Shown here: positions 44,967 to 56,252 of the stretch, piece by piece
Layout: every line of letters begins with the position of its first letter
Position numbering within the stretch: the first letter of the stretch is position 1
NCBI RefSeq assembly: GCF_014323605.1
Contig: NZ_SCMB01000008.1
Location: 1 to 56,470 of the forward strand
DNA length: 56,470 nt
Reading direction: 5' to 3'
Source: Lactobacillus kimbladii
Lineage (GTDB): Bacteria; Bacillota; Bacilli; Lactobacillales; Lactobacillaceae
The notes under the pieces: model-generated
Seen by the model: the letters and a program-made list of their open reading frames with translations, nothing else
The model's database searches: none
What the model was told of the DNA's origin: nothing
Made by a program: the position numbers and the translations under genes

Positions 44967-47900
44967 CTATTTTATGTTTATTGTAGCAAACGACCTGTTT
45001 TCCAATGCAGTTAACAATGCACGTGCAGTATCCAAACTGGTAATTAGCGGAATGTTTTGCTGAATGGCTGTTTGACGAATGACAAAGCCATCAGAAGTTT
45101 TAGCCAAATCATGTCCCATAGTGTTGATTACCAAATCGATTTTACCGTTTTTCAATTCATTTAGGATATTTGTATCAGTATCTTCATGAATTTTATCTAC
45201 CATAGCAACACGTAAATGATTTTGTTTTAAAAAGCTCGCTGTACCACTGGTAGCAAAAATACGGTAACCGATTTGGGCAAATCTTTTGGCAATAGGCAAA
45301 ATTTCTTGTTTATCACGATCTTCGATTGTCAATAAAATATTGCCGCTGTCAGGGATCTGCATGTTTGCACCTGAAAAGGCCTTGTAAAGTGCCTTAGGAA
45401 AACTCAAATCACTACCCATAACTTCACCGGTTGACTTCATTTCTGGCCCTAAGTAGCTGTCAACATCAGAAAGCTTGCTAAATGAGAATACAGGGGCTTT
45501 AACACTAATCATTTTAGTTTCTGGTGCCAGGCCATCATCATAACCCTGCTTTTGTAAACTTTCACCCATAATTACTCTTGTTGCTACTTGCGCCATTTCA
45601 ATAGACGTAATTTTACTTAAGAATGGTACAGTACGACTAGCACGAGGATTGACCTCAATAATATAAATTTCACCATCGCGCTCAATTAACTGCAAATTCA
45701 TTATTCCGCGACAATTAAGCTTTAATGCTAACTTCTTTGTGATGTCAGCTATTTTTTGTTTAATTGCAGGAGAAAAAGTTTGAGCGGGATAAACTGCCAT
45801 TGAATCTCCTGAGTGAACTCCGGCATGCTCAATATGTTCCATTATTCCGGGAATTAGCACTCTTTTACCATCACAGATGGCATCAACATCACACTCACGC
45901 CCATCAAGATAATCATCAACTAAAATAGGATGACTGCTAGCGATATCCACGTGATTTTGCAAGTAGTCTTCAAGTTCTGGCTGATTATAAACAATTTCCA
46001 TGGCTTTTCCACCCAAAACATAACTAGGTCTAACTAAAACCGGATAGCCCAACTTGTCTGCCGCTTTGATAACACCGTCATGTGTAGTAGTCGTGATTCC
46101 CTGCGGTTGCTTTAAACCTAATTCTTTTACTACCTGATCAAATAATTCGCGATCTTCGGCTCGATTGAGATCTTTTACGCTAGTACCTAAAATTTTGATA
46201 CCATGTTTTTCCAGACCAGCAGCCAGATTGATCGAAGTCTGTCCACCAAACTGAATAATTAGACCTTCGGGCTGTTCTAAATCGCAAACGTTTAACACAT
46301 CTTCTAAGGTTAGTGGCTCAAAGTATAATTTATCTGACACCGAAAAGTCAGTGGAAACAGTTTCCGGATTCGAATTAATAACAATAGCTTCATAACCCAT
46401 CTTTTGTAGTGCTTTGACACAATGCACAGTGGCATAGTCAAATTCAACACCCTGACCAATCCTGATAGGCCCAGAACCAACAACTAAAACTGATTTCTTT
46501 GTCGTCTTCTGACTCTCATTTTCGGCATCATAAGTAGAATAGAAATAAGGAGTTTGTGAGATAAATTCTCCAGCACATGTATCAACCATTTTGTAAACGG
46601 GTAAAAGATGATTTTTCTTGCGTAAATTACGCACATGATCTTCATCTTCGTGCCACAAATTGGCAATAGTATGATCACTAAAACCATACTTTTTGGCATT
46701 TTTGAGCACTGCCAGATTATCAGGGCCAGCTGCAATTGATTTTTCTAAATCAACAATATGCTTAACAATATCTAGAAAATAGAAATTAATTTTGGTTAAT
46801 TCATGTAAGTCTGACATTGCGTAGCCTCTGCGAAAAGCTTCAGCTAAATAAAAGAGACGGTCATCCTGAGCTTTAACCAGTTTGTTTTCCAATTCTTCAT
46901 CACTTGCATCATGTGCTTCAGTTGAGTAAAAGTCTTTTTGGTCAATTTCCAAAGAACGCACAGCTTTTTGAAACGCTTCTTCAGCTGTCCTGCCCATCGC
47001 CATGACTTCTCCAGTTGCTTTCATTTGGGTTCCCAGTTCACGATTTGCTTTGGCAAACTTATCAAAGGGCCAACGAGGGATCTTGCAGACCACATAGTCC
47101 AATGCTGGTTCAAATTCGGCAAATGTAGTGCCTGTTACCGGATTTTTAATTTCATCTAAAGTCAAACCCACAGCGATTTTAGCAGCCATCTTGGCAATGG
47201 GATAGCCAGTAGCCTTTGACGCTAATGCAGAAGAACGTGAAACCCGGGGATTAACCTCAATGACATCATAATTAAAACTGTTTGGATCAAGGGCTAATTG
47301 AACATTGCAACCACCTTCAATTTTTAGTGCCCGAATAAGTTTTAAAGAACAATCCCTTAACATTTGATATTCCTTATCAGATAACGTTTGAGAGGGTGAA
47401 AAAACAATTGAGTCGCCCGTATGAATACCAACAGGATCGAAGTTTTCCATACAACAAACAATCATGGCATTATCATCATGATCTCTCATGACTTCAAATT
47501 CGACTTCCTTATATCCAGCTATGGATCGTTCAATTAAACATTCAGTTACAGGTGACAATTCCAAACCATTTTTAGCAATTTTAGCTAGTTCATCCCTGTC
47601 ATTACAAATACCGCCGCCGGTTCCACCCATAGTGAAAGCTGGACGCACGATTATGGGATAACCAATCTTATCTCCAAAATCTAATGCCTCTTGTACTGTT
47701 TTAACACTAGTTGAAGGTGGCACAGGCTCCCCTAATTTTTGACAGAGCTCTTTAAACTTTTCTCTGTCTTCTGCTTGTTCAATTGAATCAAGCTTTGTTC
47801 CCAATAATTCGATGTTTAATTCATCTAAAATACCACTTTTAGCTAATGATAAGGCCATATTCAAACCCACTTGACCACCTAAAGTTGGCAAAATTGCATC

Positions 47901-48149
47901 AGGAAATTCCTTGCGGATAATACGTGATACTGATTCTACAGTTAATGGTTCAATATAAACTTTATCGGCTATTGTGGTATCAGTCATAATTGTGGCCGGA
48001 TTAGAATTAACCAGAACCACTTCATAACCTTCTTCACGCAATGCAAGGCATGCTTGAGTACCGGAATAATCAAATTCTGCAGCCTGACCAATAATAATTG
48101 GTCCTGAACCAATTACCATTATTTTTTTTATATCAGTTCTTTTAGGCAT
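44967..48149 (-). CDS. carB: Carbamoyl-phosphate synthase large subunit
   Basis: Makes carbamoyl phosphate from bicarbonate, glutamine-derived ammonia and two ATP. Two ATP-grasp halves: the first begins [20 protein letters not shown], the second [19 protein letters not shown]; both contain EVNPR loops ([23 protein letters not shown]). The C-terminal allosteric MGS-like domain ([20 protein letters not shown]) is present. The ATG at 48149 overlaps the carA stop (ATGCCTAA) and gives 1060 residues; the upstream extension in frame to 48176 lies inside carA. Last gene of the pyr operon. A terminator follows. Confidence 0.96.
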   Translation of the reverse strand: MPKRTDIKKIMVIGSGPIIIGQAAEFDYSGTQACLALREEGYEVVLVNSNPATIMTDTTIADKVYIEPLTVESVSRIIRKEFPDAILPTLGGQVGLNMALSLAKSGILDELNIELLGTKLDSIEQAEDREKFKELCQKLGEPVPPSTSVKTVQEALDFGDKIGYPIIVRPAFTMGGTGGGICNDRDELAKIAKNGLELSPVTECLIERSIAGYKEVEFEVMRDHDDNAMIVCCMENFDPVGIHTGDSIVFSPSQTLSDKEYQMLRDCSLKLIRALKIEGGCNVQLALDPNSFNYDVIEVNPRVSRSSALASKATGYPIAKMAAKIAVGLTLDEIKNPVTGTTFAEFEPALDYVVCKIPRWPFDKFAKANRELGTQMKATGEVMAMGRTAEEAFQKAVRSLEIDQKDFYSTEAHDASDEELENKLVKAQDDRLFYLAEAFRRGYAMSDLHELTKINFYFLDIVKHIVDLEKSIAAGPDNLAVLKNAKKYGFSDHTIANLWHEDEDHVRNLRKKNHLLPVYKMVDTCAGEFISQTPYFYSTYDAENESQKTTKKSVLVVGSGPIRIGQGVEFDYATVHCVKALQKMGYEAIVINSNPETVSTDFSVSDKLYFEPLTLEDVLNVCDLEQPEGLIIQFGGQTSINLAAGLEKHGIKILGTSVKDLNRAEDRELFDQVVKELGLKQPQGITTTTHDGVIKAADKLGYPVLVRPSYVLGGKAMEIVYNQPELEDYLQNHVDIASSHPILVDDYLDGRECDVDAICDGKRVLIPGIMEHIEHAGVHSGDSMAVYPAQTFSPAIKQKIADITKKLALKLNCRGIMNLQLIERDGEIYIIEVNPRASRTVPFLSKITSIEMAQVATRVIMGESLQKQGYDDGLAPETKMISVKAPVFSFSKLSDVDSYLGPEMKSTGEVMGSDLSFPKALYKAFSGANMQIPDSGNILLTIEDRDKQEILPIAKRFAQIGYRIFATSGTASFLKQNHLRVAMVDKIHEDTDTNILNELKNGKIDLVINTMGHDLAKTSDGFVIRQTAIQQNIPLITSLDTARALLTALENRSFATINIK

Positions 48150-49227
48150 GATTTTTAACATCCTTTCTTTGGTCAATCATTTGCATAAAGTAATCAAAGA
48201 TGCCTTCTTCATCGTGAGGGCCAGGCGTACTATCAGGATGAAATTGGACGGAAAAAGCAGGATATTTCTTGTGCCGCAAACCTTCGATAGTACCGTCATT
48301 AACTTCAACATGAGTAACCATTAAAATATCAGGATCAATTGAATCTCGGCTAACAGCATAGCCATGATTCTGTGAGGTAAAGCCAATATTTCCAGTAGCT
48401 ATTTCCCGTACAGGATGATTAAATCCCCGATGACCAAATTTCATTTTATAAGTTTTTGCACCATTAGCCAGAGCAAAAACCTGGTGACCCATGCAGATTC
48501 CCATTAATGGTACCTGCTTTTCTACTTCTTGAACCATTTTGACGGCACCCCGCATTTCTAAAGGATCTCCAGGTCCATTAGACAGCAAAACGCCATCCGG
48601 ATGAAGAGATAATATTTTTTCAGCTGAAATAATATAAGGCAAAACTATACAGTTGCAATCTCGTTTGCTTAATTCACGCAAAATACTATTTTTTAGTCCA
48701 AAATCTACTACAACAATATTGCGCTTTGAGCCCGGCACAGGATAAGCTTTTGTAGTCGCAACTCTCTTAACTACGCCCTTTGAAAGCTGACTTGCTTTTA
48801 ACTGCTCTGCAATTTCAGTAGCTTTCTCCATAGAATCACAAATCTGACCCTTCATTGTGCCGTGGGCGCGTAATTTTTTAACCAATTTTCTGGTATCTAT
48901 TCCTTGAATACCAGGTACATCTAGACTCTTTAAAAAATCTGGTAAAGTAGTTTGCATGCGCCAATTATCAGGGTGTCGTGCCACTTCATGGCAAATCACT
49001 CCTTTTATGCCCGGCTCAAGTGATTCATAATCTGCCAGCGTGATCCCATAATTGCCAATTAACGGATTAGTAAAAACTAAAATTTGATCAGCATACGATT
49101 GATCGGTAATTGCCTCTTGATAACCTGTCATTCCGGTTGTAAACACGACTTCACCTTTAGTCGCTTGACTTCCACCAAAGCCTTCGCCTGCAAATATACT
49201 GCCATCTTCTAAAATTAAATATCTCAT
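48142..49227 (-). CDS. carA: Carbamoyl-phosphate synthase small subunit
   Basis: Glutaminase subunit supplying ammonia to CarB. The class-I amidotransferase domain has the nucleophile Cys in [12 protein letters not shown] and the His and Glu pair in [16 protein letters not shown]. The N-terminal small domain begins [16 protein letters not shown]. 361 residues. It overlaps pyrC by four bases and carB by eight, so all are coupled. Being in the pyr operon and not near arginine genes, it serves pyrimidine synthesis. Confidence 0.96.
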   Translation of the reverse strand: MRYLILEDGSIFAGEGFGGSQATKGEVVFTTGMTGYQEAITDQSYADQILVFTNPLIGNYGITLADYESLEPGIKGVICHEVARHPDNWRMQTTLPDFLKSLDVPGIQGIDTRKLVKKLRAHGTMKGQICDSMEKATEIAEQLKASQLSKGVVKRVATTKAYPVPGSKRNIVVVDFGLKNSILRELSKRDCNCIVLPYIISAEKILSLHPDGVLLSNGPGDPLEMRGAVKMVQEVEKQVPLMGICMGHQVFALANGAKTYKMKFGHRGFNHPVREIATGNIGFTSQNHGYAVSRDSIDPDILMVTHVEVNDGTIEGLRHKKYPAFSVQFHPDSTPGPHDEEGIFDYFMQMIDQRKDVKNHA

Positions 49228-50501
49228 TTACTTTCCTCACTTTGAAAAACAATCTGGCCGTCGACCATTGTTAAAACAGTTTGGCCATAAACTGCATCAT
49301 TATTAAAAGGAGTATTATTCCCTTTTGACTTAAAATTAGCTGAATTAATAGCTTCTTTTTTCTGAAGATCGAAAATAGCAATATCTGCCGGTTGACCTAA
49401 AGATATTTTCCCAGCTTTTTTCAAGCCAAAAGCGTTAGCGGGAGCCAAAGTGAGCCAATTTAATAACTGCTCCAGAGTAAAAATACCAGTTTTAACAAAT
49501 TTAGTGTAGAGCTCACTAAAAGCCGTTTCGCTGCCAACAATACCAAATGCAGCCGTGGCAAAACCATTTTGCTTATCACTTGCAGTATGAGGAGCATGAT
49601 CAGTAGCTATCATGTCAATTGTGCCATCAAGCAATCCAGCTATAAGTGCTTCTTGATCTCCTTTGGTTCTCAAAGGCGGATTCATTTTAAAATTAGCATT
49701 ATCACTGATAATATCTTCTTCTCCTAATAGAAGATGATGAGGAGCAACTTCGCAGGTAACATTAATACCTTTACTTTTAGCAATTCTGATCAATTCAACG
49801 CCTTTCTTAGTAGAAACATGGCAAACATGGTAATGAACGCCAGTCTTTTGCGCCAATAATAAATCTCGAGCAATTTGAGTAGTTTCAGCTAATTCAGTAA
49901 TCGGAGCTAAATTAAATTCACTTGCTTTTCTACCTTCATTTATAACGCCATGATTGAACAATGAATCATCTTGAGCATGTTCGGCAATAATTAAATTATT
50001 AGCCTGAGCTTTTTGCATTGCTAAATACATAGTGCGAGCATTTTGCACACCTTTGCCATCATTGCTTAGTGCAATACAGCCGGCTTTTTTTAGAGCTGCA
50101 TAATCAGGAATTTCGTTAGTATCTTCATTAACAGTAATTGGTGCATATTGCAAAACATGAATTACACCATTTTCACAGTTGTTTTTCACCATTTTACCCA
50201 TCAGCTCTGGTGTATTGGGTACCGGTACTACATTTGGCATTGCACAAACCGTGGTGAAGCCACCATGTGCTGCTGCCAGCGAACCGGTTCTAACATTTTC
50301 TTTTTCAGTTTGTCCCGGATCTCTGTAATGAACATGTACATCAACAAGTCCTGGGCTTACTAATTGCTTTTTGGCATCAATTATATTTTCCGCTTTCAAA
50401 TTAGTGCCGATTGCAGAAATTAGGCCATTTTTAATTAAAAGGTCACCATGTACTAATTCTCCAGCAGTATAAATATAGCCGTTTTTAATTACAGTTGCCA
50501 T
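49224..50501 (-). CDS. pyrC: Dihydroorotase
   Basis: Cyclises carbamoyl aspartate to dihydroorotate. Amidohydrolase barrel with metal ligands in [27 protein letters not shown], the [12 protein letters not shown] segment and DHAPHT. 425 residues. ATG 50501 shares one base with the pyrB stop (TGATG), with AGGGGG nine bases upstream; the TTG one codon earlier is not needed. Confidence 0.95.
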   Translation of the reverse strand: MATVIKNGYIYTAGELVHGDLLIKNGLISAIGTNLKAENIIDAKKQLVSPGLVDVHVHYRDPGQTEKENVRTGSLAAAHGGFTTVCAMPNVVPVPNTPELMGKMVKNNCENGVIHVLQYAPITVNEDTNEIPDYAALKKAGCIALSNDGKGVQNARTMYLAMQKAQANNLIIAEHAQDDSLFNHGVINEGRKASEFNLAPITELAETTQIARDLLLAQKTGVHYHVCHVSTKKGVELIRIAKSKGINVTCEVAPHHLLLGEEDIISDNANFKMNPPLRTKGDQEALIAGLLDGTIDMIATDHAPHTASDKQNGFATAAFGIVGSETAFSELYTKFVKTGIFTLEQLLNWLTLAPANAFGLKKAGKISLGQPADIAIFDLQKKEAINSANFKSKGNNTPFNNDAVYGQTVLTMVDGQIVFQSEESK

Positions 50502-51457
50502 CAAGACAATCCCCCTAATTTACGTCCTCGCATAACTGCTTCAATCATTGCCATTCTCATAAAAACGCCATTTTCCATTTGCCTTACAAACTGACACTTA
50601 GGAGCTTCAACTAAATCACCGCTAAGTTCAACATCATGGTTAATTGGACCCGGGTGCATGATAATAGCATCATCTTTCATTTGCTCATACCTTTTTTGAT
50701 TAATACCAAATTTTTCATGGTAGCTTTTGGCGTCAAATTTTGCTTCGTTAGGATCTCCTGCGTGTCTTTCGTGTTGCACACGTAATAGCATCATCACATC
50801 CATTTGATTAATTAAATCATCAATTGGCATATATTGACCATACTTATCGTATTGTTTGTCATACCAATATTCAGGACCAGAGAAATAAACCTTAGCTCCT
50901 AGTCTGGTCAAAAGTTCCATATTACTTTTAGCAACTCGAGAATTTGTAATATCTCCTATAATAGCTACTTTAAGACCCTTAAAATGTCCAAAATGTTCGT
51001 GAATTGTCATCATATCAAGCATACATTGTGATGGGTGCTGCCCACTGCCGTCTCCTGCATTGATGACACCAATATTAAGATGTTGGTTTTGTTTGGGATG
51101 TATTAATTGATTATAGTATTCATTTTCAGAATGTCTGATAACTTCAAGATCAATCCCAAGAGCTGCCATAATAAGCGAAGTATCATAAAGCGTTTCCCCT
51201 TTTTTAGTTGAACTGTGTGCAGGGTCAAATGGTATTACGCTTAAGCCCAATTTTCTTTCCGCCATTTCAAAACTCGTGTGAGTTCTGCTGGAATTTTCAA
51301 AAAACATGTTTGTGACAAAAACCGGCTGTGTTAAATGTGGACGAGCTCCACCATTTTTAAAGTATTCTGCTCGTTCAATAAGTGCCATTACTTGCTCAAG
51401 TCTTAAGTTTTCAACACTTACAAATGATTTTAGGGTAACAAGATTAATATTTTTCAT
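50501..51457 (-). CDS. pyrB: Aspartate carbamoyltransferase catalytic subunit
   Basis: Joins carbamoyl phosphate and aspartate. The carbamoyl-phosphate loop [15 protein letters not shown], the 80s-loop [14 protein letters not shown] and aspartate-binding RVQHERH are present, as is the [12 protein letters not shown]-terminal segment. 318 residues. No regulatory pyrI is present, as in other Bacillota. It is the first gene after the second PyrR attenuator. Confidence 0.95.
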   Translation of the reverse strand: MKNINLVTLKSFVSVENLRLEQVMALIERAEYFKNGGARPHLTQPVFVTNMFFENSSRTHTSFEMAERKLGLSVIPFDPAHSSTKKGETLYDTSLIMAALGIDLEVIRHSENEYYNQLIHPKQNQHLNIGVINAGDGSGQHPSQCMLDMMTIHEHFGHFKGLKVAIIGDITNSRVAKSNMELLTRLGAKVYFSGPEYWYDKQYDKYGQYMPIDDLINQMDVMMLLRVQHERHAGDPNEAKFDAKSYHEKFGINQKRYEQMKDDAIIMHPGPINHDVELSGDLVEAPKCQFVRQMENGVFMRMAMIEAVMRGRKLGGLS

Positions 51458-51472
51458 TTTTACTCTTTTCCA

Positions 51473-51579
51473 AAAAAATAAACCTAAAGCTTTTTCAGCT
51501 CCAGGTTTAGCAAAAGGGTTTTTAGTATAGTTAGAGACTCAATAAAAGAACTCAAACCCTTCTGACCCTCTCTGGAGCC
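51473..51579 (-). promoter_or_regulatory. PyrR-dependent attenuator between pyrR and pyrB
   Basis: On the minus strand GGCTCCAGAGAGGGTC (about 51579-51563) matches the PyrR-binding loop. Downstream AAACCTGGAGCT/AGCTTTAGGTTT followed by T7 (51509-51473) is the terminator; CTGGAG there can pair with CTCCAG of the loop to form the antiterminator. UMP-bound PyrR should favour termination. Confidence 0.85.
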
Positions 51580-51602
51580 AATTAAACGGTTGAATTAATT
51601 TT

Positions 51603-52145
51603 TTATTGTGGCAATGGTTTTAATTCCACATTGTCTTTATTATCAATTTCCTCTACATGAACAGCTATCTCTTCATGTGATGAAGTTGGGATATTTTTAC
51701 CAACAAAATCTGCTCGAATTGGTAGTTCGCGATGACCACGATCAACCAAAGCAGCAACGGCAATTGAACTTGGTCTGCCTTTATCCATTAAAGCATCCAT
51801 TGCCGCTCTGATTGTCCGACCGGTAAAAATGACATCATCAACTAAAACCACATGCTTATTGCTAATTTCAATACCCAAATCTTTTGAATTAACAACGGGG
51901 TCTAGTTTTAATGATGCATCATGACGATCATCACGATATAAAGTAATATCAAGCTGACCAAGTGGAACATCAACACCTTCAAGCTTCTGAATCCGATCAT
52001 GAATACGTTGAGCTAAATAGACGCCACGAGTTTTTATTCCTACCAGAACCAGGTCCTCTGTGCCCTTATTTCGTTCAATGATTTCATAAGTGATTCTTGT
52101 CAACGCTCTTTTCATTGCTGAGGCGTCCCAAATTTCTTTTGTCAT
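51603..52145 (-). CDS. pyrR: PyrR regulator / uracil phosphoribosyltransferase
   Basis: RNA-binding attenuation protein that senses UMP and PRPP. The PRPP loop [21 protein letters not shown] is diagnostic, as are IKTRGVYLA and the [19 protein letters not shown] segment. ATG 52145 has AGGAG seven bases upstream and yields 180 residues; the open frame above it is leader RNA. First gene of pyrR-B-C-carA-carB. Confidence 0.95.
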   Translation of the reverse strand: MTKEIWDASAMKRALTRITYEIIERNKGTEDLVLVGIKTRGVYLAQRIHDRIQKLEGVDVPLGQLDITLYRDDRHDASLKLDPVVNSKDLGIEISNKHVVLVDDVIFTGRTIRAAMDALMDKGRPSSIAVAALVDRGHRELPIRADFVGKNIPTSSHEEIAVHVEEIDNKDNVELKPLPQ

Positions 52146-52172
52146 TTTTTTCTCCTGTAGTACATTGCCCAT

Positions 52173-52257
52173 GAAAAAAGCACTTAATCTATTTGAGACT
52201 AAATGCTTTGTAAAAGTCAATACTTAATTGAGCTTTCCTTGCTAGCCTCACGGGACT
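52173..52257 (-). promoter_or_regulatory. PyrR-dependent attenuator upstream of pyrR
   Basis: AGTCCCGTGAGGCTAG (minus strand, 52257-52242) is an almost exact PyrR-binding loop. A terminator follows (AAGCATTTAGTC/GATTAAGTGCTT with T6, about 52208-52173), so pyrR and the rest of the operon are autoregulated. Confidence 0.85.
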
Positions 52258-52279
52258 AATTTTAAAGGACATCTGTTTA

Positions 52280-52308
52280 AATATACTGTTTCAAATTCAA
52301 ATTGTCAA
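52280..52308 (-). promoter_or_regulatory. Promoter of the pyrR-B-C-carAB operon
   Basis: TTGACA (52308-52303), 17 bases, TATATT (52285-52280): close to sigma-A consensus and just upstream of the PyrR loop. Confidence 0.75.
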
Positions 52309-52340
52309 TAGTAAAGTTGGATATTGCTGATGCTAGCTTT

Positions 52341-53264
52341 TTAATTATATTCAACCTGACCAACTAAATCTTTAATATCATTGACACCTAAATTATCCAA
52401 AACCTGCGGTAAGTCATGGACAATATGAAGGCAAGCTAAAGGATCTTTAAAATGGGCACTACCTACTGCAACAGCGTTAGCACCAGCAAGCATAAATTCG
52501 ACCACATCTTCAGCAGATGCAATTCCCCCCATACCGATAATTGGCAAATTAGTAACCCGTCTTACCTGATTAATCTGATATAAGGCAATGGGCTTCACTG
52601 CAGAACCAGAATAACCACCAAAATTATTTCCAAGCAGAGGTTTGCGAGTCTTTATGTTAATCCTCATACCAGTTACAGTATTTATTAAGGATAAACCATC
52701 CGCTCCACCAGCTTCAGCTGCCTGCGCTAACACAACTATATCAGTTACATTAGGTGTTAATTTTACAAAAACAGGCAAATCAACTGTATTTTTTATTTCT
52801 GCAGTTAGCTTTTCCACAACTTTTGGGTGAACGCCAAACGACATCCCACCTTGAGCTACATTAGGGCAAGAAACATTAATTTCTAGAGCATTAACCAGTT
52901 TTGAATCTGACAGTTTTTGAGCAACTTCAATATAGCCATCTTCGCTTTCACCGCCTACACTGGCAATTATTGGTAAAGCTGGATATTGTTTTTTGATAGC
53001 AGGCAACTTGTCGCTGATAACTTTATCAACTCCTGGATTGGTCAACCCAACTGAATTTAATACACTATTGTCTAAAACTGCAATTTGTGGTTGCGGATTT
53101 CCTAAACGTGGCTGCGGAGTGGTAGTTTTAATAACCAGCGCTCCGAGGTCATTCAAATCAAATTTTTTAGCTGCTGGTACATCTCCGAAACCGAAAGTAC
53201 CACTAGCCGGCATCACTGGGTTTTTCAAATTAAGTCCAGGCAATTTTACACTGATGTTTGTCAT
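52341..53264 (-). CDS. pyrD: Dihydroorotate dehydrogenase, class 1B-like
   Basis: Oxidises dihydroorotate to orotate with FMN. The class 1 catalytic cysteine is in [29 protein letters not shown] and [19 protein letters not shown] mark the flavin and phosphate sites. ATG 53264 follows GGAGGG; the TTG at 53276 is too close to use. 307 residues. Class 1B enzymes normally need PyrK for NAD coupling, and no pyrK is in this window. It lies upstream of the pyr operon, separated by the operon promoter, and probably has its own promoter facing away from pyrF. Confidence 0.93.
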   Translation of the reverse strand: MTNISVKLPGLNLKNPVMPASGTFGFGDVPAAKKFDLNDLGALVIKTTTPQPRLGNPQPQIAVLDNSVLNSVGLTNPGVDKVISDKLPAIKKQYPALPIIASVGGESEDGYIEVAQKLSDSKLVNALEINVSCPNVAQGGMSFGVHPKVVEKLTAEIKNTVDLPVFVKLTPNVTDIVVLAQAAEAGGADGLSLINTVTGMRINIKTRKPLLGNNFGGYSGSAVKPIALYQINQVRRVTNLPIIGMGGIASAEDVVEFMLAGANAVAVGSAHFKDPLACLHIVHDLPQVLDNLGVNDIKDLVGQVEYN

Positions 53265-53405
53265 TTTACCCTCCAAAAGTGTAAGCTCACTGTCAATACA
53301 ATTATTTTTGGATATATTTTACACAATTTCTTTACTTTTTAAAAACAAAATTTTTATTGTATTTTATAAACAAAAATGGTAATCTCATTAATGATAAACT
53401 TTAAA

Positions 53406-53495
53406 CGGTACAGAGAGACCGCAAGTTAAAAACAAGACTTAAATTAAACAAAAGGTCTATTTTGATGCACTCTCGTACCAGAATAGACTTTTTTT
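53406..53495 (+). promoter_or_regulatory. PyrR-type attenuator upstream of pyrF
   Basis: CGGTACAGAGAGACCG (53406-53421) is a variant PyrR loop. GGTAC-AGAGAG can pair with CTCTC-GTACC (53470-53479), which sits in the loop of the terminator hairpin GGTCTATT/AATAGACT with T7 (53454-53495). These mutually exclusive pairings are the mark of an attenuator. The promoter is not clear in the AT-rich stretch before it. Confidence 0.75.
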
Positions 53496-53508
53496 GTGGA
53501 GGTTTTTA

Positions 53509-54216
53509 ATGGAAAAAGCAGTGTTTGTAGCTTTGGACTTTGACAGCCAAAATAAGGTTCATGAATTACTAGCAAAATTGGGACAGCCCCAAGAAACATA
53601 CTTAAAGATCGGCATGGAACTTTATTACCATTATGGATCCGATTTTGTAGAAAAATTAGTAAATCAAGGCTATCATATTTTTTTAGATCTTAAATTACAC
53701 GATATTCCCAATACAGTTTATCGAGCTGCTAGGCAAATTGCTCATTTAGGTATTTTTTGCACGACTATTCATGCTCTAGGTGGCAGTGAAATGATTTCCG
53801 CCGCAAAAAAAGGCTTGATAGATGGCACACCAACTGGAAACAATACTCCTAAATTATTAGCTGTGACTGAACTGACCTCAATTTCGGAAAAGATTTTGGC
53901 AAACGAACAAAATTGTTCATTATCAATGACTGATCAAGTTGTTAGTCTGGCACAAACTGCAAAAAAAGCTGTAGCAGATGGTGTAATCTGCTCACCACTT
54001 GAGGTAAAAAAATTAAAAAAACAGGTTGGTTCTGACTTTTTATATGTAACACCGGGAATAAGATTGTCAAATAGCACCACTGATGATCAAAAGCGTATAG
54101 CCACGCCACAAAAGGCTAAAGAATTTGGTTCAAGTGCTCTTGTAGTGGGTCGACCAATTACGCAGGCTGAAGATCCTGCTTTAGTTTATCGAGAAATTAA
54201 AAAGGAGTTTGAGTAA
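53509..54216 (+). CDS. pyrF: Orotidine-5'-phosphate decarboxylase
   Basis: Final step to UMP. The TIM barrel has ALDFDSQN, the lysine of LKIGMELYY, the catalytic FLDLKLHDIPNTV (Asp-Lys-Asp) and the C-terminal VTPGIRLSN and VVGRPITQA phosphate site. ATG 53509 follows GGAGG. 235 residues. pyrE follows after one base. Confidence 0.95.
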   Translation: MEKAVFVALDFDSQNKVHELLAKLGQPQETYLKIGMELYYHYGSDFVEKLVNQGYHIFLDLKLHDIPNTVYRAARQIAHLGIFCTTIHALGGSEMISAAKKGLIDGTPTGNNTPKLLAVTELTSISEKILANEQNCSLSMTDQVVSLAQTAKKAVADGVICSPLEVKKLKKQVGSDFLYVTPGIRLSNSTTDDQKRIATPQKAKEFGSSALVVGRPITQAEDPALVYREIKKEFE

Positions 54217-54217
54217 A

Positions 54218-54853
54218 ATGCATCAAGATCAAATTATTAATAAGTTAGTTGATAAAAAAATTATTACAATATCCACTGACAAACCATTCACTTATGCAAG
54301 TGGCATGTTATCTCCCATTTATACTGATTTAAGATTAACTGTTTCTTATCCAGACTTGCGTGACTGGATTGCTGCAGATTTAGCAGCTCTTATTAAAGAA
54401 AAATATCCAGATGTAAGTATAATCGGTGGCGTTGCTACTGCCGGAATTCCTCATGCGGCCTGGGTTGCTGCTAAATTGCACTTACCTATGATTTATGTGC
54501 GCCCAAAACCAAAAGATCATGGTAAGGGTAAACAAATTGAAGGACTTTTTAATAGCAACGACCGAATTGTACTAATCGACGATTTAATTACCACTGGTGG
54601 ATCAGTTATTAATGCAGTAAAAGCAACTGAAAAAGAAGGCGGCAATGTAATTGGTGTGAGTTCAATATTTACTTATTATTTAAAAGATACTAAAGCTAAC
54701 TTTGTTCAAGCTAAAGTTGACTACAGTCCTCTGTTAACATATCCTGAACTATTGCAAAAAGAAAAAGAGATGAAATATATAACTTCAACTGAATATGAAG
54801 CTTTAAAGACTTGGCACGAAGATCCTTGGGAATGGGGTAAAAAATTCCAATAA
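54218..54853 (+). CDS. pyrE: Orotate phosphoribosyltransferase
   Basis: Adds ribose phosphate from PRPP to orotate, giving OMP for PyrF. The PRPP motif IVLIDDLITTGGSVINA is clear; the MLSPIYTDLR and RPKPKDHGKGKQIEG loops belong to the family. ATG 54218 has AAGGAG ten bases upstream; the in-frame TTG at 54209 is too close to it. 211 residues. Confidence 0.95.
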   Translation: MHQDQIINKLVDKKIITISTDKPFTYASGMLSPIYTDLRLTVSYPDLRDWIAADLAALIKEKYPDVSIIGGVATAGIPHAAWVAAKLHLPMIYVRPKPKDHGKGKQIEGLFNSNDRIVLIDDLITTGGSVINAVKATEKEGGNVIGVSSIFTYYLKDTKANFVQAKVDYSPLLTYPELLQKEKEMKYITSTEYEALKTWHEDPWEWGKKFQ

Positions 54854-54883
54854 AAAGCAAAGCCGATTATTTCATGAGATATT

Positions 54884-54928
54884 AAAAAGCTGACTAATCT
54901 TTTGCTATAGCAAGACTAGTCAGTTTTT
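54884..54928. terminator. Bidirectional terminator between pyrE and the MFS gene
   Basis: AAAAAGCTGACTA and TAGTCAGTTTTT form the outer stem with inner TCTT/AAGA and GC/GC pairs; T-runs are present on both strands. It serves the two convergent transcripts. Confidence 0.82.
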
Positions 54929-54944
54929 CTTTTTTTAAAAAGGT

Positions 54945-56129
54945 TTAATGGTGCCTTATTGCACCGTTCAAACGAACGCGATATTGTAAATAAATCAATA
55001 TCATAAACGGTATTAAAATAAGTTGTACTAAATAAAAGTATTTGACTGGTAATAAGTCATTTATAAATCCCATGATTATTGGACCAAACGCCATACCAAT
55101 GTCAAGTCCTAAGTAAAACGTGCTACTTGCTAAACCTTGTTCGCTTATGGGCGCTAAGAGCATTGCAGTCGACTGTAAAACAGAATACATCAGGCCATAG
55201 CCAATAGCCATAAAAGCAGCTGCAAGAGCCATTATCCAATTATTCTTCATTATTGCCAGCAAAATCAGGTAAATCAGAGTGGCAGCAACGCTAAACCAGA
55301 ACCAAGTTCCAAATTTAACAGTATCAAAAAGATTTTTTAAAACTATTCGAATAAGCAATAGTACAACAGCATAAATTAAAAAGTAGGAACCGACATTTAC
55401 GCTCAAATGACGTTCTTCAACGTAAGTAACCAGATCAGCTTGCGTGGCAAAATAAGGAAAAGCAAATAAAGTGGTGAGCATTGCTATAGGCAAGACATTT
55501 TTCTGGATAATTTTGAGATGTAAAAATGATTTTTTCTTTTCTGAATGCTTAATTTCTTTGGGTTTTGCCTTATTGCCAACAAATTGAATTATAATGACCA
55601 TCAAAAAGGCCGAAACAGCAGAAGCAATGATAGCAATTCTATAACCAGTTTTTTGGTAAGTACTAATAGCAAGCGCTGGAGCAACAGCCATCGCAAGTGC
55701 ATTCATTAGACCATAAAAACCCATTGCTTGACCAACATGAGCCCGTGGTACTAAGAAAGCTAGCCAGGTCGTCATGCAAACCGTACAAAGAACATAACCT
55801 GAACCGTTAATTAACCGAAAAAGGAGCAGCCAACCACTTGCCGGTGCAATTACATAACCAATTACCCCAATCACTATCAGAATGCCGCCTATAAAAGACA
55901 AACGGTATTTTGAAAATCTATCTGTCAAATTGCCAGCAATCGGTCGCAAAAACATCGCTGCTATACTCATAATTCCCACAATCAAGCCGGCAAAACCACT
56001 ACTAGCTCCTAAACTCTTAGCATAGCCATTAATCAGAGGATTCACAAACATGGTACTAAACATAAAAAAGAATGAAGCTGCCATAACTAATATTACATCT
56101 TTAGTATAAACCGATTTCTCTTTTGTCAT
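54945..56129 (-). CDS. MFS transporter, 12 membrane spans
   Basis: A 394-residue major-facilitator protein, probably a drug or metabolite exporter. The first half has VILVMAASFFFMFSTMFVN and the loop GNLTDRFSKYRLSFIGG (the family's conserved loop 2-3 motif); a basic central loop (NKAKPKEIKHSEKKKSF) splits the halves; the last span is YFYLVQLILIPFMILIYL. The substrate cannot be read. GAGGTAAAA precedes ATG. Single gene, between the pyrE terminator and an IS element. Confidence 0.85.
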   Translation of the reverse strand: MTKEKSVYTKDVILVMAASFFFMFSTMFVNPLINGYAKSLGASSGFAGLIVGIMSIAAMFLRPIAGNLTDRFSKYRLSFIGGILIVIGVIGYVIAPASGWLLLFRLINGSGYVLCTVCMTTWLAFLVPRAHVGQAMGFYGLMNALAMAVAPALAISTYQKTGYRIAIIASAVSAFLMVIIIQFVGNKAKPKEIKHSEKKKSFLHLKIIQKNVLPIAMLTTLFAFPYFATQADLVTYVEERHLSVNVGSYFLIYAVVLLLIRIVLKNLFDTVKFGTWFWFSVAATLIYLILLAIMKNNWIMALAAAFMAIGYGLMYSVLQSTAMLLAPISEQGLASSTFYLGLDIGMAFGPIIMGFINDLLPVKYFYLVQLILIPFMILIYLQYRVRLNGAIRHH

Positions 56130-56221
56130 TTTTACCTCACCTACTCAAAACCTAACTTATTTATCATATCACTTAAAGGTTGGCATAAGATAAAAATTAA
56201 AAAATTAAAAAGACGATCTTA

Positions 56222-56249
56222 TGAAGTTACCCCCTAGAATTGGACGTTA
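56222..56249. repeat. Inverted repeat end of the right-edge IS3 element
   Basis: Begins TGAAGTTACCCCCTAGAAT, then TGGACGTTA. It is the same end sequence as 7139-7112, read inward, with a few changes. Confidence 0.65.
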
Positions 56250-56252
56250 ACA

